NCBI GenBank assembly: GCA_000711775.1
Contig: ARYC01019105.1
Span: 1 to 64,000 of the forward strand
Direction of reading: 5' to 3'
DNA length: 64,000 nt
Source: Oxytricha trifallax
Lineage: Eukaryota > Ciliophora > Spirotrichea > Sporadotrichida > Oxytrichidae
Below, piece by piece: positions 21,550 to 36,500 of this stretch (positions are counted from its first letter, which is position 1; every line of letters starts with the position of its first letter). The notes under the pieces were generated by a model. The model did not search any database, was not told where the DNA came from, and worked only from the letters and a program-made list of their open reading frames with translations. The position numbers and the translations under genes are program-made.

Positions 21550-24500
21550 ATGCTTATTTTTATTAAGATCATTTATAAAGATTTGATAATATTAATAATT
21601 AATTAGCAGACTATTCCGCCCGATCACTTCTATGATTTCTCAAAATACTAATCAATAAACAAAATTGATTATGTTTTCGACTAAGTTTATTTATAAAAAA
21701 GAATCTTTGAATAATTAAAAAAAAGGAATATTATTTTATAAATGTAATTTTTAAAAGTTACAAAGAATGACCTATATTCATTCGGTTTTTATCGTAAGAT
21801 TTTATCTTAAATTTTTTGTATTTATTTTTTTCTATTAATTTTACTAAAAATATAAGATATATTTCAATTTAAAATCTCAATTAGTTTCGAATATTTATGA
21901 CTTCTAAATTCAATTAAACCTTAACTTTTTTATAGCTGATCGACCGAATTATTGTGCTAATGGTGCTTCTACTTAGCCAGAAAGAGGTCCGGATGGCCTT
22001 CATTTCTCAAGATATACAGATTCAATCAGAATGGAAAATTTAGGAAGGGGAATATTATTTTATTGATAAAATTTAATGAGTTACTTGTTTAACAATAATT
22101 ATTGTGTTTTAGGAAGTATTACATTCATTTAAATTAAATAAAAAAAGGCTATAAAAGTTAAAAATAATTTTCAAATTTTAATGTTCTTTTATAATTTTAG
22201 TCAGAAATATATCTTAGTTTTATTTATAAATTTATACAAGTAAGTTGTTATAAATAATAATCAAAAGTAAAAATAAATAATATAAATAATTAAATGTAAT
22301 CTAAAAATATATAAAAACAAATTTCTTTTGGAAGAAATATTATAATAACTCTTTTTAAATTACAATAAAGAAATTTTTGAAAAAATAAAATCAATTAATT
22401 ATTTAAATAATAGGTTATTTACAAACTTTATTAATTATTTTTTTATAGTTTTAGTACACTAAAATGCCAACAATCTAGGGCTAGGATCTAAATTTATGAT
22501 TGCTGCATGGTTAAAGTTGCATCCATAACCATCATATTTGTTATATTTTAATTAATAATTTTAATAGTATTTAAATAAATTATAAAAATGAGATTAATTC
22601 TTATAAATTTTATCAAGTCCACCGATGCCACCTTCATTCTTCGCTATTAGAGTAAGCTAAAGAAACAAAATAATTAAAACTATTAATTCATATTTGATGA
22701 TAAAATTTTATAATTTAGAGATATGATACAAATAATGGATATAAAACTCTGAATTTTCATTCAATTACTTGTTTTTGTAACAAAATAATTTTAATGAAAT
22801 TACTTATATTAAAAAATAAGTATAAATTGACATTGTACTTATTAGTTTTATATTATAAGTAATAGTAATCAAAAAATTGTTTAGAAATATTATCAAATTT
22901 TTTATATTTTTGAGTTGGAAATATCTTTCCTAAATGAAACTGCATAATTAATTATTCTGATATTTTCTTTACCTCCCTCATAACATTTCCTGGACAAAAC
23001 ATAAAATATACAATTCTAAAAAAGATATAAATTTCTTTTTAAAAGCTGTTATTTCTAAATAAAAAACATTTTTTACCATTTACTTAGATAATTATTTCTA
23101 ACAAATTTATTTCTTATTTTATAATTAATTTATTATGAACATTTAAATAATAACTCTTAAATATTGATATAATTTAATTACATTTTTTCATGAATATAGC
23201 ATCGATAATTTATTTTATACACATATTTTATCGGAATTTGCAGACATTTATGATAAATAATAAGAAATATAGATGATTGTAAGAATTTAAATACAAGTGA
23301 ATTAGAATACTTATTAACTAATAGAAAATGGAAATATAAAAAAACTGTTTCAACTTTCCAGTAACCTTCATATCTATCTCCATTTTTCCATTAAGAAACT
23401 CCATAGTCTTTCCTGATGAAAGTCTGTCTCGAACACTAACATCCCCAACTGACAGGTACTTCTGTTAAAATACATTCTTAGATATGTTTTTATAACTTAC
23501 TTTTTTTGTGAGTAAACAGCCTCCACCAGAGTCTCAATATATTGTTTCCGTTTTAATATTATCAATCATCTATTATTATTTATAATTTTTATTAATTTAG
23601 AGTTAAAGATGATGTTCATGATTAATTTACTCTTTTATATTTTTTAAAATATTTTAAATCTAAGAAGTTTATACAATATAAAGATAAAAAGATTTAATTA
23701 TATTATATTGTAAATATTGTAAATATTTATTTTCACTGTTTTTATTATAAAAATTAATGCAAGAATTAATTATCTTTATAGTAATGAATTAATAAAATTA
23801 AATTTGATTGATACTTGCTCAGAGGTACTAATGATATACCTCCTCAACAAGGCAATCAAGAAGAACCCTGATCTTATTTAAAGCATAAGCTTCATAAGAA
23901 CCATCCCTAAAAGATTTTTAAGATAACTGATATAGGGGGTATACTAAGCCTTCAATAAAGGCCTAGAAAGCATCTCAAGAGGAAGTCAACTTTAACTTAT
24001 CGACTTCTTCAACCGAAATATTGAGTACAACATCACTCTTCAAACAGCCTTCTATACTAAACTAGCCGCAACATAGATTAATATTTCCTATAGAGAGCAA
24101 CTTCACGATCTGTTCTTTATAATTGAACTTGACCATCAAAAGTAATAAAGCTAAAGGAATAGTCCAGCTAACGATAATCTAAACTATTACCACAGCCATT
24201 ACTCTAGCCTTTTCAAACCATTCTAACCTAACAAAGGTACTAAACATGAAAGAATGGCACTCAAGACTGGTATTTAACACAGTAGACGTAGTAAAAATCT
24301 TTACCATACCTTAAACTGAAAAACAAAATATGATCTTAATAAGATTAGTTGAAGTATTTGAAACAATAGATAAAGAAGCGCTTGTAACTACAAGTTTTCA
24401 AGAGGACTCGAAATTCTCTCAGAATTCTACAAGACCCAATACTCAAGATGTTGAGATGAACGATTAGTTCCATGACGTACCAGACGTCGATAAGAAAAAT

Positions 24501-27500
24501 CTTAAAAATTAAAGTGCGTAACAGTAATAACCCACTAATTTATTCCGTGACGCATTAACTTAAACAGATGACGAACTTACTATTTAATAATAAAAAAATA
24601 ATATTAAATAATTAAAGATTTAAAATAAAAATATATGGAGGCAAAAGACATAAAAGGTATTATCAATGAACAACATTGGTCAGAGATAGAAGTAAACAAC
24701 ATGGGAAAAATAATATAAATGACTTTACCCACTAACGTTTATGCGGATTTAGACCTATCATAAAAACAAGATTGGCAAACCTTTGGACTCAGTTTAACCA
24801 AAGACATCCTAAAAATCCCTATCATATACCAAAATCTCCTCTGCTGGAGCAGACTAGATAAAACAAAGATTCTACTAGTTTTGGAAAATTAAAATGTAGA
24901 CACGGGTGACCCCGACAAATGGTTTCAACATTTGACACAAATCCCTCAAACTAGGGGATACATACCTCCAGGAGTTGGTATAATCAATGATGACCCGTAG
25001 GCCTTTAAGATGCTAACCTGCACTGAACAGATACTTATCCAATCAGATGGAATCTCAAGACCTATCATCCTTTAATCCCTCGAATACCTATTGGGAATAA
25101 TTTTTAACCTAATCGAAGAAGATGACCATCAGACACTAGTAGATTTAATGGCTAAACTCACCGGCAGATTATTGGAACTAACGAATAGACCAGAGGTTCT
25201 ACACGAAGACCACCTAAGAGAATACTACAAATATAATCCTTTAGTGGCCAGACAACTCACTGCACAGCAATAGAAATGATCTGACAAATAACATTGAAAG
25301 GGCTTGTCCCTTATATATATATTAAAACATATACTTGATCGGGGGTCCCCAGAGACCTCAATGTGATCTTATTATTTTATTATTATTAGTATTATTAATG
25401 AATTAATAAACCTAAAATAAATAAAACTATTTATTCTTAACATTGAAATAATAAAATTTGAGAAATATTTAGATTTTAATTATAATCCAATTCTTAGTTT
25501 GAATCTAAAACATTGTAAAAATAAAAAAATTTAAATCTATTAATTACATGAAATGCAAGCATCATATTTATTCTTATTAAAGCATTTTCATTCATTTTTA
25601 ATATAATAATATGGCTTCCCCAACAACTAATAATTTATTTTTATATAATCCCATCCCTATTTTAAAAATAGAAATGAGGAAAAGAATAATTAAATTAAAT
25701 ATAAATTAATTTAATTTAAATTCTCATTCTTTAAATAAGTGATTATTTGAATAAAATAATATGCTTAATTTTTACTGATTTATAAAGAAAATTATCTTTT
25801 ACAAAAGATTAATTATATATCATTTCTAGTAAAATCAATGGCAGTAAAGTTTAATATAATTTTTCTAATATTTATAAATATACCCAATATAATCCTACTT
25901 ATAAAGGATAGGGTTTATATAACGAGATGCAGTTTGAAATTGGTTATACTTAAATTATTTATAATAATATAATTTACTTATTTTAATTTAAAGAGTGAAA
26001 TCTTATTTATACTTTGTATCACTATCAAACATAAGCAGTATAAAGAAGTTGGGCAGTATACTTATTTTATATTTTTATATGCAAAATCAAATTATATTAT
26101 TAAGGATTTTTTAATTAATTTAATTCATTATAGATAAATATTTAATAATAAAGTTTAATTAAGAAAGACAGTGTATAGAAAGATGGGTGGTATTTATTCT
26201 CTGTGATGGTTGATTCAAGTTCATTAGTATTTATTTTTGTGTTAAATAAATTATTATTTATTATTAAAAGTTTAAAAATTTTTAACTTTAATAACTAGAT
26301 TATAATTAGTGGGTACAACTAAAATATATAAATAAGTAACTCCTTTTGTATAACATTTGAAATTAAATATAAAAACACATTCTTTTTTTAAACTATAACC
26401 TCAAGAATAAGCTCTTTAATAGATATCAATATAAATTAAATATATCTTTAAGCAATGGAAAGGACACATCAGTAATTAAAATTGATTATTATGTCTATGG
26501 AGAATCAGTTTTTTAAAAAAGTAAATTTAATTGTTAATTCAATTAATTTTTAAATTCATATTAACTCAAAAGTAATAAATTATAATAAAGAATTTGCTTA
26601 TTAATTTAAGAAATACTTTAAATAAATATTTATTATTTAATAACATGAAATTAATTTAATAGTTCTTATAAGTATATTTGCATCTAGATATAATAATTAA
26701 TTTAAATATATTTCTCAATAAAATTTATATATAATTTTAAATTAAGTTTTTACTTCTGTATCTCCCAAATGCGATGTATACATAGGAGGTTTTTGCTATA
26801 AATTATATTTTAATATAATTTTATTTTTATTCTACCCATAAGATAAAGAATACAAGTACAGTGGATTTTTCACTATGGGGAAATTGTATATTTGGAAGAA
26901 ATTAGGTACTGATACTTGGTCGGATACTTCTATGGATAGATTCTTTTATAGAAACAATAATTACAAAAAGAAATAATGATATATTTCAATCTTGTGAATA
27001 TTTTTTCATAAAAAACAATATATAATTAACAACGCATAAAAGCCTCTTTGTGAATATACTCATACTTCTTGTGCAATCTGTACTGTAAGCTATTTTATTT
27101 TTGGGGGAAAAAATATATAATAAACAATTATATTACTCTATCCCTTCAATTCTAATTACGAATAAATATTATAATGTCCAACTAATCACCAAATTTAATA
27201 AAGAAATTATTCTATTCATTTATGAAATAAATATAAAATTTAAAGTGATGAGAAAAATTAACAATTTAATGAGATTATTTATATTTAGAAAAGTTAATAA
27301 TTTTTATTATTTAATTGACGAGTTTGATCTTCACTATAGAAATTCATTTTATTTAATTTATTTATAAAGATTTTTATATTTTAAGGTAAATAAAAGCTTT
27401 AGGTCAAAGAAAAATTCGATAAAATGCTATTCATTTTAATATTTTAAATGCGATATAATGGTAAAATATATAGTCAATTGAATTTTAATTATTTAATTTC

Positions 27501-30500
27501 TTTTTAAACATACATTATTTATAAATTAACAGTCTTAAACAGGCATTAATATGAATTTAATATTTTTTTGAATTATTCATATATTTAAGCAGCTCAATGT
27601 TTATATTTAAATTATTTTTGTGAATGATGATGCAAAGAGTTAAGTAATATTCGCAGAATGCAAAACCCAACCCCCCCCCCCCTTTATTTTAAGTTAAAGT
27701 TAAAGTTATTTTATTGTAGATTATATTTGGGGTACTAATTATTTTAGTATAGAAATTATCCAATTTTATTGATCCTACTTTGAAGACGCATTTTCCATTA
27801 ACCTCAGCAAGACGCAAGCAATACCCTAAAAACTAAATCTCTAAAATTTATAGCAAAGGGGTTTTGGGGTTTTGAATGGTTATTTGATACCGCAACTGAT
27901 CTTGGAAAAAGTTAGTACATAGAAGATACAAGTGGAAATAGTAGACATCTTTTGAAAGCTCCAGCTAACGCAGTAGAAGATAATGAAGTATTATCAAAAT
28001 TAAAATACATTTATAATTAATTTTAAATTAGTCAAAATTGGTTTTACTTATATATAATTGAATTAATTAATATTCAGAATTATGGGATAAGGTTATATGT
28101 TTTATGATGGTGCTAAAGTGCAAACAGTGTATTATTTAAAATAAATATTGATATCTTGTATTATATTTAATTTAGGGTAGAACTTGAATGGAAGTTTTAT
28201 TTAAATATTTTAATTTAATTGAAAACTTCCATTATAAAATAAAAAAGTTTTTATTGTGAAAAATATTATAGTTTTTTTTTAATTGAATTCTAAAAAAATA
28301 AATAAAATTGCCCCATCTCTCAAACACTCAAAAGTAGCAGTAATTATACATAAAAATTAATCTACCACAAAATAATATTTTGAAGCTAAATAATTAAATA
28401 AATTAGAGTTAAAATAATTATACTCACCCCTATTATTCTATTTCCTATAATATAATTATAGCCAATTCCTTTTAGAACTCTGACAGGATTTACAGTTGAG
28501 TTTTGGATTAGAAGAGTAAACGATGCAAAAAATACTGGCTCCTAACCAACTGTAGTTTAAATATCTTATTAATTTTTATAGACAATTTAATTTAATATTA
28601 GTTCCTTTCCATGTCTAAATAGATAAATATCATTTAACAATAAAATTTTATTTTAAAGAAAGTATTATTTAATTCTTAAAAAGCATTAAATTAATTGAGC
28701 TAAACTTAATCAATTTTAAAGTAATTATCAAAAAAAATCGTTCAAATAAACATAGGCAAAGCAATATGATTTTTCTTAGTCAAAATAAACCATGATAAAA
28801 ACATGAATTATTATTTAAAAATCTTTGAATTAACTCAATTATTTTATAGAGTGCCCAAACTATGTTTATTAATAATAAAATAATTTCAAACAAATTATTT
28901 TGCTTAGCTGAACTGTCAAAATTTTTGAAAAACTAATTAAATAACTTTATACAATTTAATTTTTTAATTATTTTCTTAAAAAATAAAATACATTCAAAAT
29001 TAATTTATTCTAAAATGTATATAGATGGAGGATAATCTTATTTGAAAATGGAATTATCAATATATTATTAAGCGAGTATAATCGAAATGAGGAGATCGTT
29101 ATAAAGAAATCAAAAATGCAATGAATTAAGATTATGATCATTTCAAAGTATACTAATGTTTTTCCAACTGTAGAGATTATGAATTAAGATTAATGATTTT
29201 AATTAGCAACTTTAAATTATTAATCAAACATGGAGAATTATATTTCTTTATTTTTTTCACTTTTCCTGATTAGTTTGTATTTTAGCGCAGTCTCTGCGAT
29301 GTATCTGTAGTAATCACCAACTTTTCTTAAAAATTTTTCTTAGATATCTTCATCATATCTTCAGGGTATCTTCAGTGTATCTTCCTCAAAAAAATAAAAA
29401 GTCAAAAATATTAAAAATAGTAATAAATGCATTAACAATAACAGCAGAAGCAACAATAACAGCAGTAATTTAACTAAAATCATTAAAAAATAGAGTCTGG
29501 GAATTTTTCCCAAAAAATCCAAATTTTCTTAAATTGTAAATTTAAAGACCTAATGATGAAGATGATATTTATGATCAAGATGATGAATATGGAAAAAATC
29601 AATGATTTTTAATATTTTGAAATTCCTTGAAAATTTTAACCAGACTCTATTTTTTAATGATTTTAGTTAAATTACTGCTGTTATTGTTGCTTCTGCTGTT
29701 ATTGTTATTGCATTTATTACTATTTTTAATATTTTTGACTTTTTATTTTTTTGAGGAAGATACACTGAAGATACCCTGAAGATATGATGAAGATATCTAA
29801 GAAAAATTTTTAAGAAAAGTTGGTGATTACTACAGATACATCGCAGAGACTGCGCTAAAATACAAACTAATCAGGAAAAGTGAAAAAAATAAAGAAATAT
29901 AATTCTCCATGTTTGATTAATAATTTAAAGTTGCTAATTAAAATCATTAATCTTAATTCATAATCTCTACAGTTGGAAAAACATTAGTATACTTTGAAAT
30001 GATCATAATCTTAATTCATTGCATTTTTGATTTCTTTATAACGATCTCCTCATTTCGATTATACTCGATTAATATTATATTTATATTTTCCATAAACCTA
30101 TATATAAGTTATACTTTTATTTCAAAATATTAAATTTAAATAAAATAATCAGACGAGAGCAAGCAATTTAACCTAAATTCTTTTATAATATTATTTATTA
30201 GATAATAATCTCTATATTTAAATTTAGCTAAATAATACTAATATTACTAAAATAGATTTGAATTGGGAAAATTAGATAAATAAATAGAAATCTTTTTAAT
30301 TAATAATTATAACTGCCACTAATTTGACATGCTTATAGATAAAATTTGATCATAAGTACTTACCGTTATGTTTTAAATATTATACGGTATCTGTCCATTT
30401 CGAATACTGAGATTTCTTTTTTCCTAAATGTCATTTGACTGGTTTGACTAGTTTGACCGATTTGACTGGAGGATTTTGTAGTCAAATTCACCGGATTTAG

Positions 30501-33500
30501 AAATACTAATGATTTGATTGATTTATTAATTAATTTAATATTAAAATAAATATAATAATTAGTAATTTGACCGAATTGACCAATTTGACCGATTTAACTT
30601 AGTTTATTTGTGGTCAAATTCTGAAAAGTGTAATATGTAATATATTAAAACCGATTAAAATTAAAAACATCAGGAGTGGAAATGGCACAGTGATCTCTTA
30701 CTTCCCGCGCGCAGCTCTATAACAAATCCTGATTAGATGCAATTGAAGTCACCTGTGATTTTCTTTGAGTATACGTATTGACCATACTCGTATTCTTGCT
30801 TAACAATTACAATGTCATTCGTGATTGAAGAAGAAACCTTATCTACAACAAGTAATGAGTAAACGTATAACTGATCATCAGTGATAGAGCATTGGGTGTA
30901 AACCATATCAGCTTCGTAGTTGTAGTTAGCTCCCATAATGAATGAAGCAGTGTAAGCCCAATAGATAATTCAATCTAAGTTAGACATTAGATTAAGAACA
31001 GTGTCGTACTCTGTGGTAAAGAATGAATTTGGCTAGGCACCTGAACTAGTTGAACCGCAAATAACAGTGTTACCGTTAGCTTGATCAACATCAGTTCCAT
31101 ATAGATTCATTATCCAAATCACTAATAATCTTGTTGGAGACTAGCGGCTAAATAGAGCTGCGCGCGGGAAGTAAGAGATCACTGTGCCATTTCCACTCCT
31201 GATGTTTTTAATTTTAATCGGTTTTAATATATATTACATATTACACTTTTCAGAATTTGACCACAAAAAAACTAAGTTAAATCGGTAAAATCGGTCAAAT
31301 CAGTCAAATCACTAATTATTATATTTATTTTAATATTAAATTAATTAATAAATAAATCTATCACAATTATTTCTAAATCCGATGAATTTGACCACAAAAT
31401 AACTCAGTTAAATCGGTCAAACTGGTCAAACCGGTCAAATGACATTTAGGAAAAAATAAATCTCCGTATTCGATATGGATAGATACAGTATAAAATTTAA
31501 AACATAACGGTAAGTACTTATGACCAAATTTTATCTATAAGCATGTCAAATTAGTGGCAGTTATAATTATTAATTAAAAAGATTTCTATTTATTTATCTA
31601 ATTTTCCCAATTCAAATCTATTTTAGTAATATTAAAAATAACTTAATGTATCAAATATTTTATAATAGTTTGCAGGTTATAAATGCATCTTCAAATATAG
31701 AAATTGGGTAATTTTTAAAATAAAAAAGATAATGAAGAAATCAAAATCAAAAATATAAATGAAATGTTGATTTATCATAGTATGCTTTTATTAGAATATT
31801 TTTATTTTTATTTAAATTAATGTATAATTACATATTATTTATAGAAAAGAATAAGACAATACTTATTAAAATTGTCCGAATTTGCTTTAGAAAACAGATT
31901 AATGGCAGTTTATAGCCATGACTGTCAACATCTAAAACAGAAATAAAGATTAGTACAATATAGCCATTAAAATATATAATAATTTATATTTTGATATTTG
32001 TAGGATTTCATTTTTAATTATCTACTTTATGATAAAAATACTATCATAATAAATACATGATAACTATATTTATGTTAAAATATAATTTAATTTTGTAAAG
32101 TTTTGTTATTACAAAACTAATATTAGTTATTATAATTTTATAAAATAAAAGATTAAGAAAATTAAAAGGTTGAATTAATTTATTAAGCCATTAGATTCTA
32201 AGTAGATGACTAAACAACTGTTAAATATATAAATTATTAATTAATATATTGTAGATTATAAAGGAACATATAATTGAAACTCTTAATTTCTTTAATAATT
32301 TGTAAAACTTCTGCCATTTTACTTTAGGGGGTATAAATTAAAAAAATAACATAAATTTATTAGGATATATTTAATTGAAAATTTAGTTAATTTGGGGTCT
32401 ATTTTGATATAGTTATAGTTTATTGCATTGGCTAGTTTACAAGTAAAATAAGATAAGTAATACTAGCTCTAAATACAGCAATTTTTATTGAATTATATAG
32501 ACCTTATATAAAATGAAGATTAAAAACTAATAAAACTTTTGATTTCAAATAAAAATATATAGCACTTAACTTTACAATTAAAAAAAAAGAAGGAAAATAT
32601 ATTGGATGAGTTAAAATTTTTATAGTATATTTTTTTAATTGGAAATAATACTTATCAGTAAATTGAGCTGATACATAAATTATTTAGATCATTAAAGTGA
32701 AAATTAATTAATCCTATAGTATAGAAATACATTATTTACTGATCTTAAGCTATAAATAAAATTAATATTTTTAATATTCAGGTGTTAGTTTTAATAATTA
32801 TTTAGACTTTTAGAATTGTTCCCGATATTTAAACAATTAATATAAATAAATTAATAGTAATTTTTAAACAAAAAAACCGATTAAATTAAAAAAGTTTAAT
32901 AAAAAAATTCAAAAGTAATCTACACATAAATCTTTAAAAATTAAATGATTTATTAAAACAAAAATAGGAATGGTAAATTCAATAACTAAATTTATTCTTA
33001 TTTTGTAATAAGATATTATAAAATTTTACAATTTGCTACTTTATTGTTTTACAAAGTTAACTTTATGTTAAATCAAAATTTATATATCTAATTAATACTC
33101 TATTTTCTATTGATTTACACTCCAGTATAATTATCCCCATAAATTAAGTTACTATTTTATAATAGCATTAAATAGTTTGGGCTAATTGAATGATAACCCA
33201 ATTGAGCATGATTTGGATGCACTTTTCTATATTTACGCAAAAAAGACTGTTATTTTCAAACAATACAAAGTCTTTTTATTAAATCATTTAAATTGAAACT
33301 AAAAATTCGATCTATTATAATATTTTATTTGAAATCTATTCATATGCAAGATATCTAGACGAATTCCAACCTGAATTTAAAAAGCATTCTGCGCTTAATC
33401 CCTGCATAAAACTAGGAAATTAAGGCTAATGTGATATTTAAATCAATTTTTTTTATTTTTAGTTTAATAATTTGAATTTAGAATGATTTTTGTCCTAACT

Positions 33501-36500
33501 AAACTTCTACATGCATTAGCACTTGTGATATAGTATTAATTACTCATTTTTATGATTAGAACAAGTTTGGTAATGATTGCACGGCATGTCATTTTTCATG
33601 TGGTCATTGCACTGCAGCTACCAAAGCTGATTGTTTATATTGCACAAGAGACACTACACAAAACATAATTTATTCTAACACTTATGGTAACTGCACTTGT
33701 AAACCTGGTTTCTACTATAATGAAATAATATATTAAATAAATTCCAATTGCTTAAAAAATACAATGCAGTCACAGATAAATGCGAGGCTTGTGATACTAA
33801 CTGTGTTGAATGCTTTGGAAAAGACAAAACTAATTAAATTACAAAAATTAATCTTTTTCAATAATCTTTATATAAACTTAATGCTTGACATGTAAAACAA
33901 CATCATCCTATTTCCCAGATTAAACTTGCGTGACTGATTGCAATTTATTTAACTATCATTTTAATTTTTAAATATATGAATAATTATACTATTTTATTGA
34001 ATGATCTAGTTATAACCTAGGGAGTCACTACTGTCGCCTATTATAAGAAGGAGGAAACTTTAAGCAATGGTTCAAAATACAATCTCTGTACTAAATGTCA
34101 CCCCTATTAAAAGATTTAAATTATTTGTAATTAAATATGTATTGCAGCGAGTGCTCTGGGTCGTTTAGTTCAAACTGCACAAAGTGCCAACCTGGTTATT
34201 TTTTAAAGGGCACAAGTACTTGCTATGACAGCTGCCCAGATGGAACTTTCCCAGACTTGATCAGTACCTAGTGCAAGACTTGTGACCTAGTATGCAAGAC
34301 ATGCACAGCAGGAGCCAACAGCAATTGCCTTACTTGCACTGATCCTTTAAAAGTCCAGCAGGATGGAAAATGCTAAGCCAAATGCAATGATCCACATAAA
34401 TTATTTATCATTATTATTTTAATGATGGTTACTTTGCTGATGCTTCTGACTAAATTAAATTCCATTTTTTAATATGAATTGCTTCAAAAGTGTGTGGAAC
34501 ATGTAATGCTGCGTGTGCAACTTGTACCTCTAGACTTGCGTCAGACTGTCAATCGTGTAACAACAATTACTATTTGGAATGGTTGGGAACTACTTGTAAG
34601 AGCACCTGTAAAGATGGCACATACGCTGATACTAATACTAACCAATTAAAACCCAACTTAACTAACTTAGTTTGTTATTCTTAAATTATCATAACTTAAA
34701 GATTTATTCCATTCATAATAACTAACTTAATCGTTTAAACTAGTTTAAATATTAACATAAGTAAAGATCATTAGCTTTTTGAGAATAATTTCGCCTAAAA
34801 ATGAGTAAGTTTCAAAATGCTATGATTAACCTCCATAAATATTTCTTTCATTTTATTAGAGAAGTTAACTATCTACTATCATTTTATTCGCTTGATTAAT
34901 TAAATTCTTTTAATTAGCAAAATCAATTATCTTATAAAATGATATAATTATATCAGTCGAAATAATGTATTAATGTTAGAAAATAAGTTAATTAGCCAGT
35001 AAAACATATCTTAAACAAAAGACTCTCTCAAATCTGAATTTATTTTATATATAAAATTTTATTTAGTTAAATTTTCAGTTTTATAAACTCTTTTTTTATA
35101 TAACTTTATTGTTTCAAATTTTTATTAAGAAAAATTGAAGATAAATAGAAGTTTATTTTGAATGATTTAATTCATAATTTCATTAAGTAATGAATTATGG
35201 ATATATTTAAAATCTTATAATAAGTTTATTCTATTTTTATACCAAAATTAATCTCTTTTAATTAATGTATAATTAATAAATTAACAGGATATCGAATTAA
35301 TTTAGTAAATTACTAACTTTTATAATTTATTGTTCATTTTCATATATACCATATATTTATTTGAATAAAATCTTTTACTATACATTTTAAAATTAAATTT
35401 TAGTATTTTAATGCCTTATGTGTCACTATTCTTTAAAATCACAGCATTATATAATATTTTTATATTAAAATCTTAATAAATATAATTAATTGTAAGAACT
35501 TAAAATTCTTGTGAGACCTGCAGTGGTGGAGGAGGTCCAGATAAGTGTACGAAGTGTGCAGCAGGTTTCTTGAAGCGCGGCAGTTTTTGTGTGACAGCTT
35601 GCGCAGACAGTGAATATGAGATAAACGGCACTTGTGTGACTTGCGACTCTAAATGCTCAACTTGCTATGGAACAAGAAATGATCAGTGCTACACATGTAA
35701 ATATATATGTATTTAGTAATTGGTAGTTGTAGAAGAAAATTAATAATACACATCATTTTGTTATATACATGTGCGGAAAACTCAATTACAGGAATAGGTT
35801 ATTTCTACTTCAACGACTCTTGTTTAGAGAAGTGTCCTGATGGATATTAAAATCCCAATAATGATAAATAATAAATAAAAGTTACTTTAATTTTTTGAAA
35901 TATTATTATTTAAATGTAGATTACTTGATTCTTTCAAATTCTGAATTTCTATCATTTCCTTTATTGCTTTAATAACTTATATTATTCAAAACTTACCCTG
36001 AGTATTATTTGTATATATGAGGTTTATCAGGACAATTTAAGACGTATCTGCAAGAAATGCAACCCAAGATGTGCGACTTGCATCAGTGATACTTTCTGTA
36101 CTAGCTGCATCTACGGTCCTTATTAGCTAAATAACGGAGAGTGTACATTTTTCACTTGCTTGGATTTATTAGAAAATAACTATAGTCATGTATAAAGATT
36201 GAAATAATAATGATTAAATATACAGATACGCAGTATAGAGCCATTAAACCACAATTGGCGTGTTATGAGTGTGATTCTTCTTGCTTGACATGTCAAGGAG
36301 AAAGCAAATTCGATTGTTTAACTTGTAAACCATAAAACTAATTCCAAGCACAACAATATATTAAATTCTATATATTTATTCATTACTAACTATATTTATA
36401 TCTCTTAAACATTACTACTTAATATAATGTACGCTAATTTGAATAATTATAAATGTATGTCGTGTAGTTAGTAGCCTGGAATGACTGATCCACTAGACGA

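Noticed and set aside
27101-27367. Ile/Asn/Tyr-rich ORF in copy A
   Set aside because: A/T-rich IES DNA between two LamG MDSs; the composition matches the DNA bias, not a protein.
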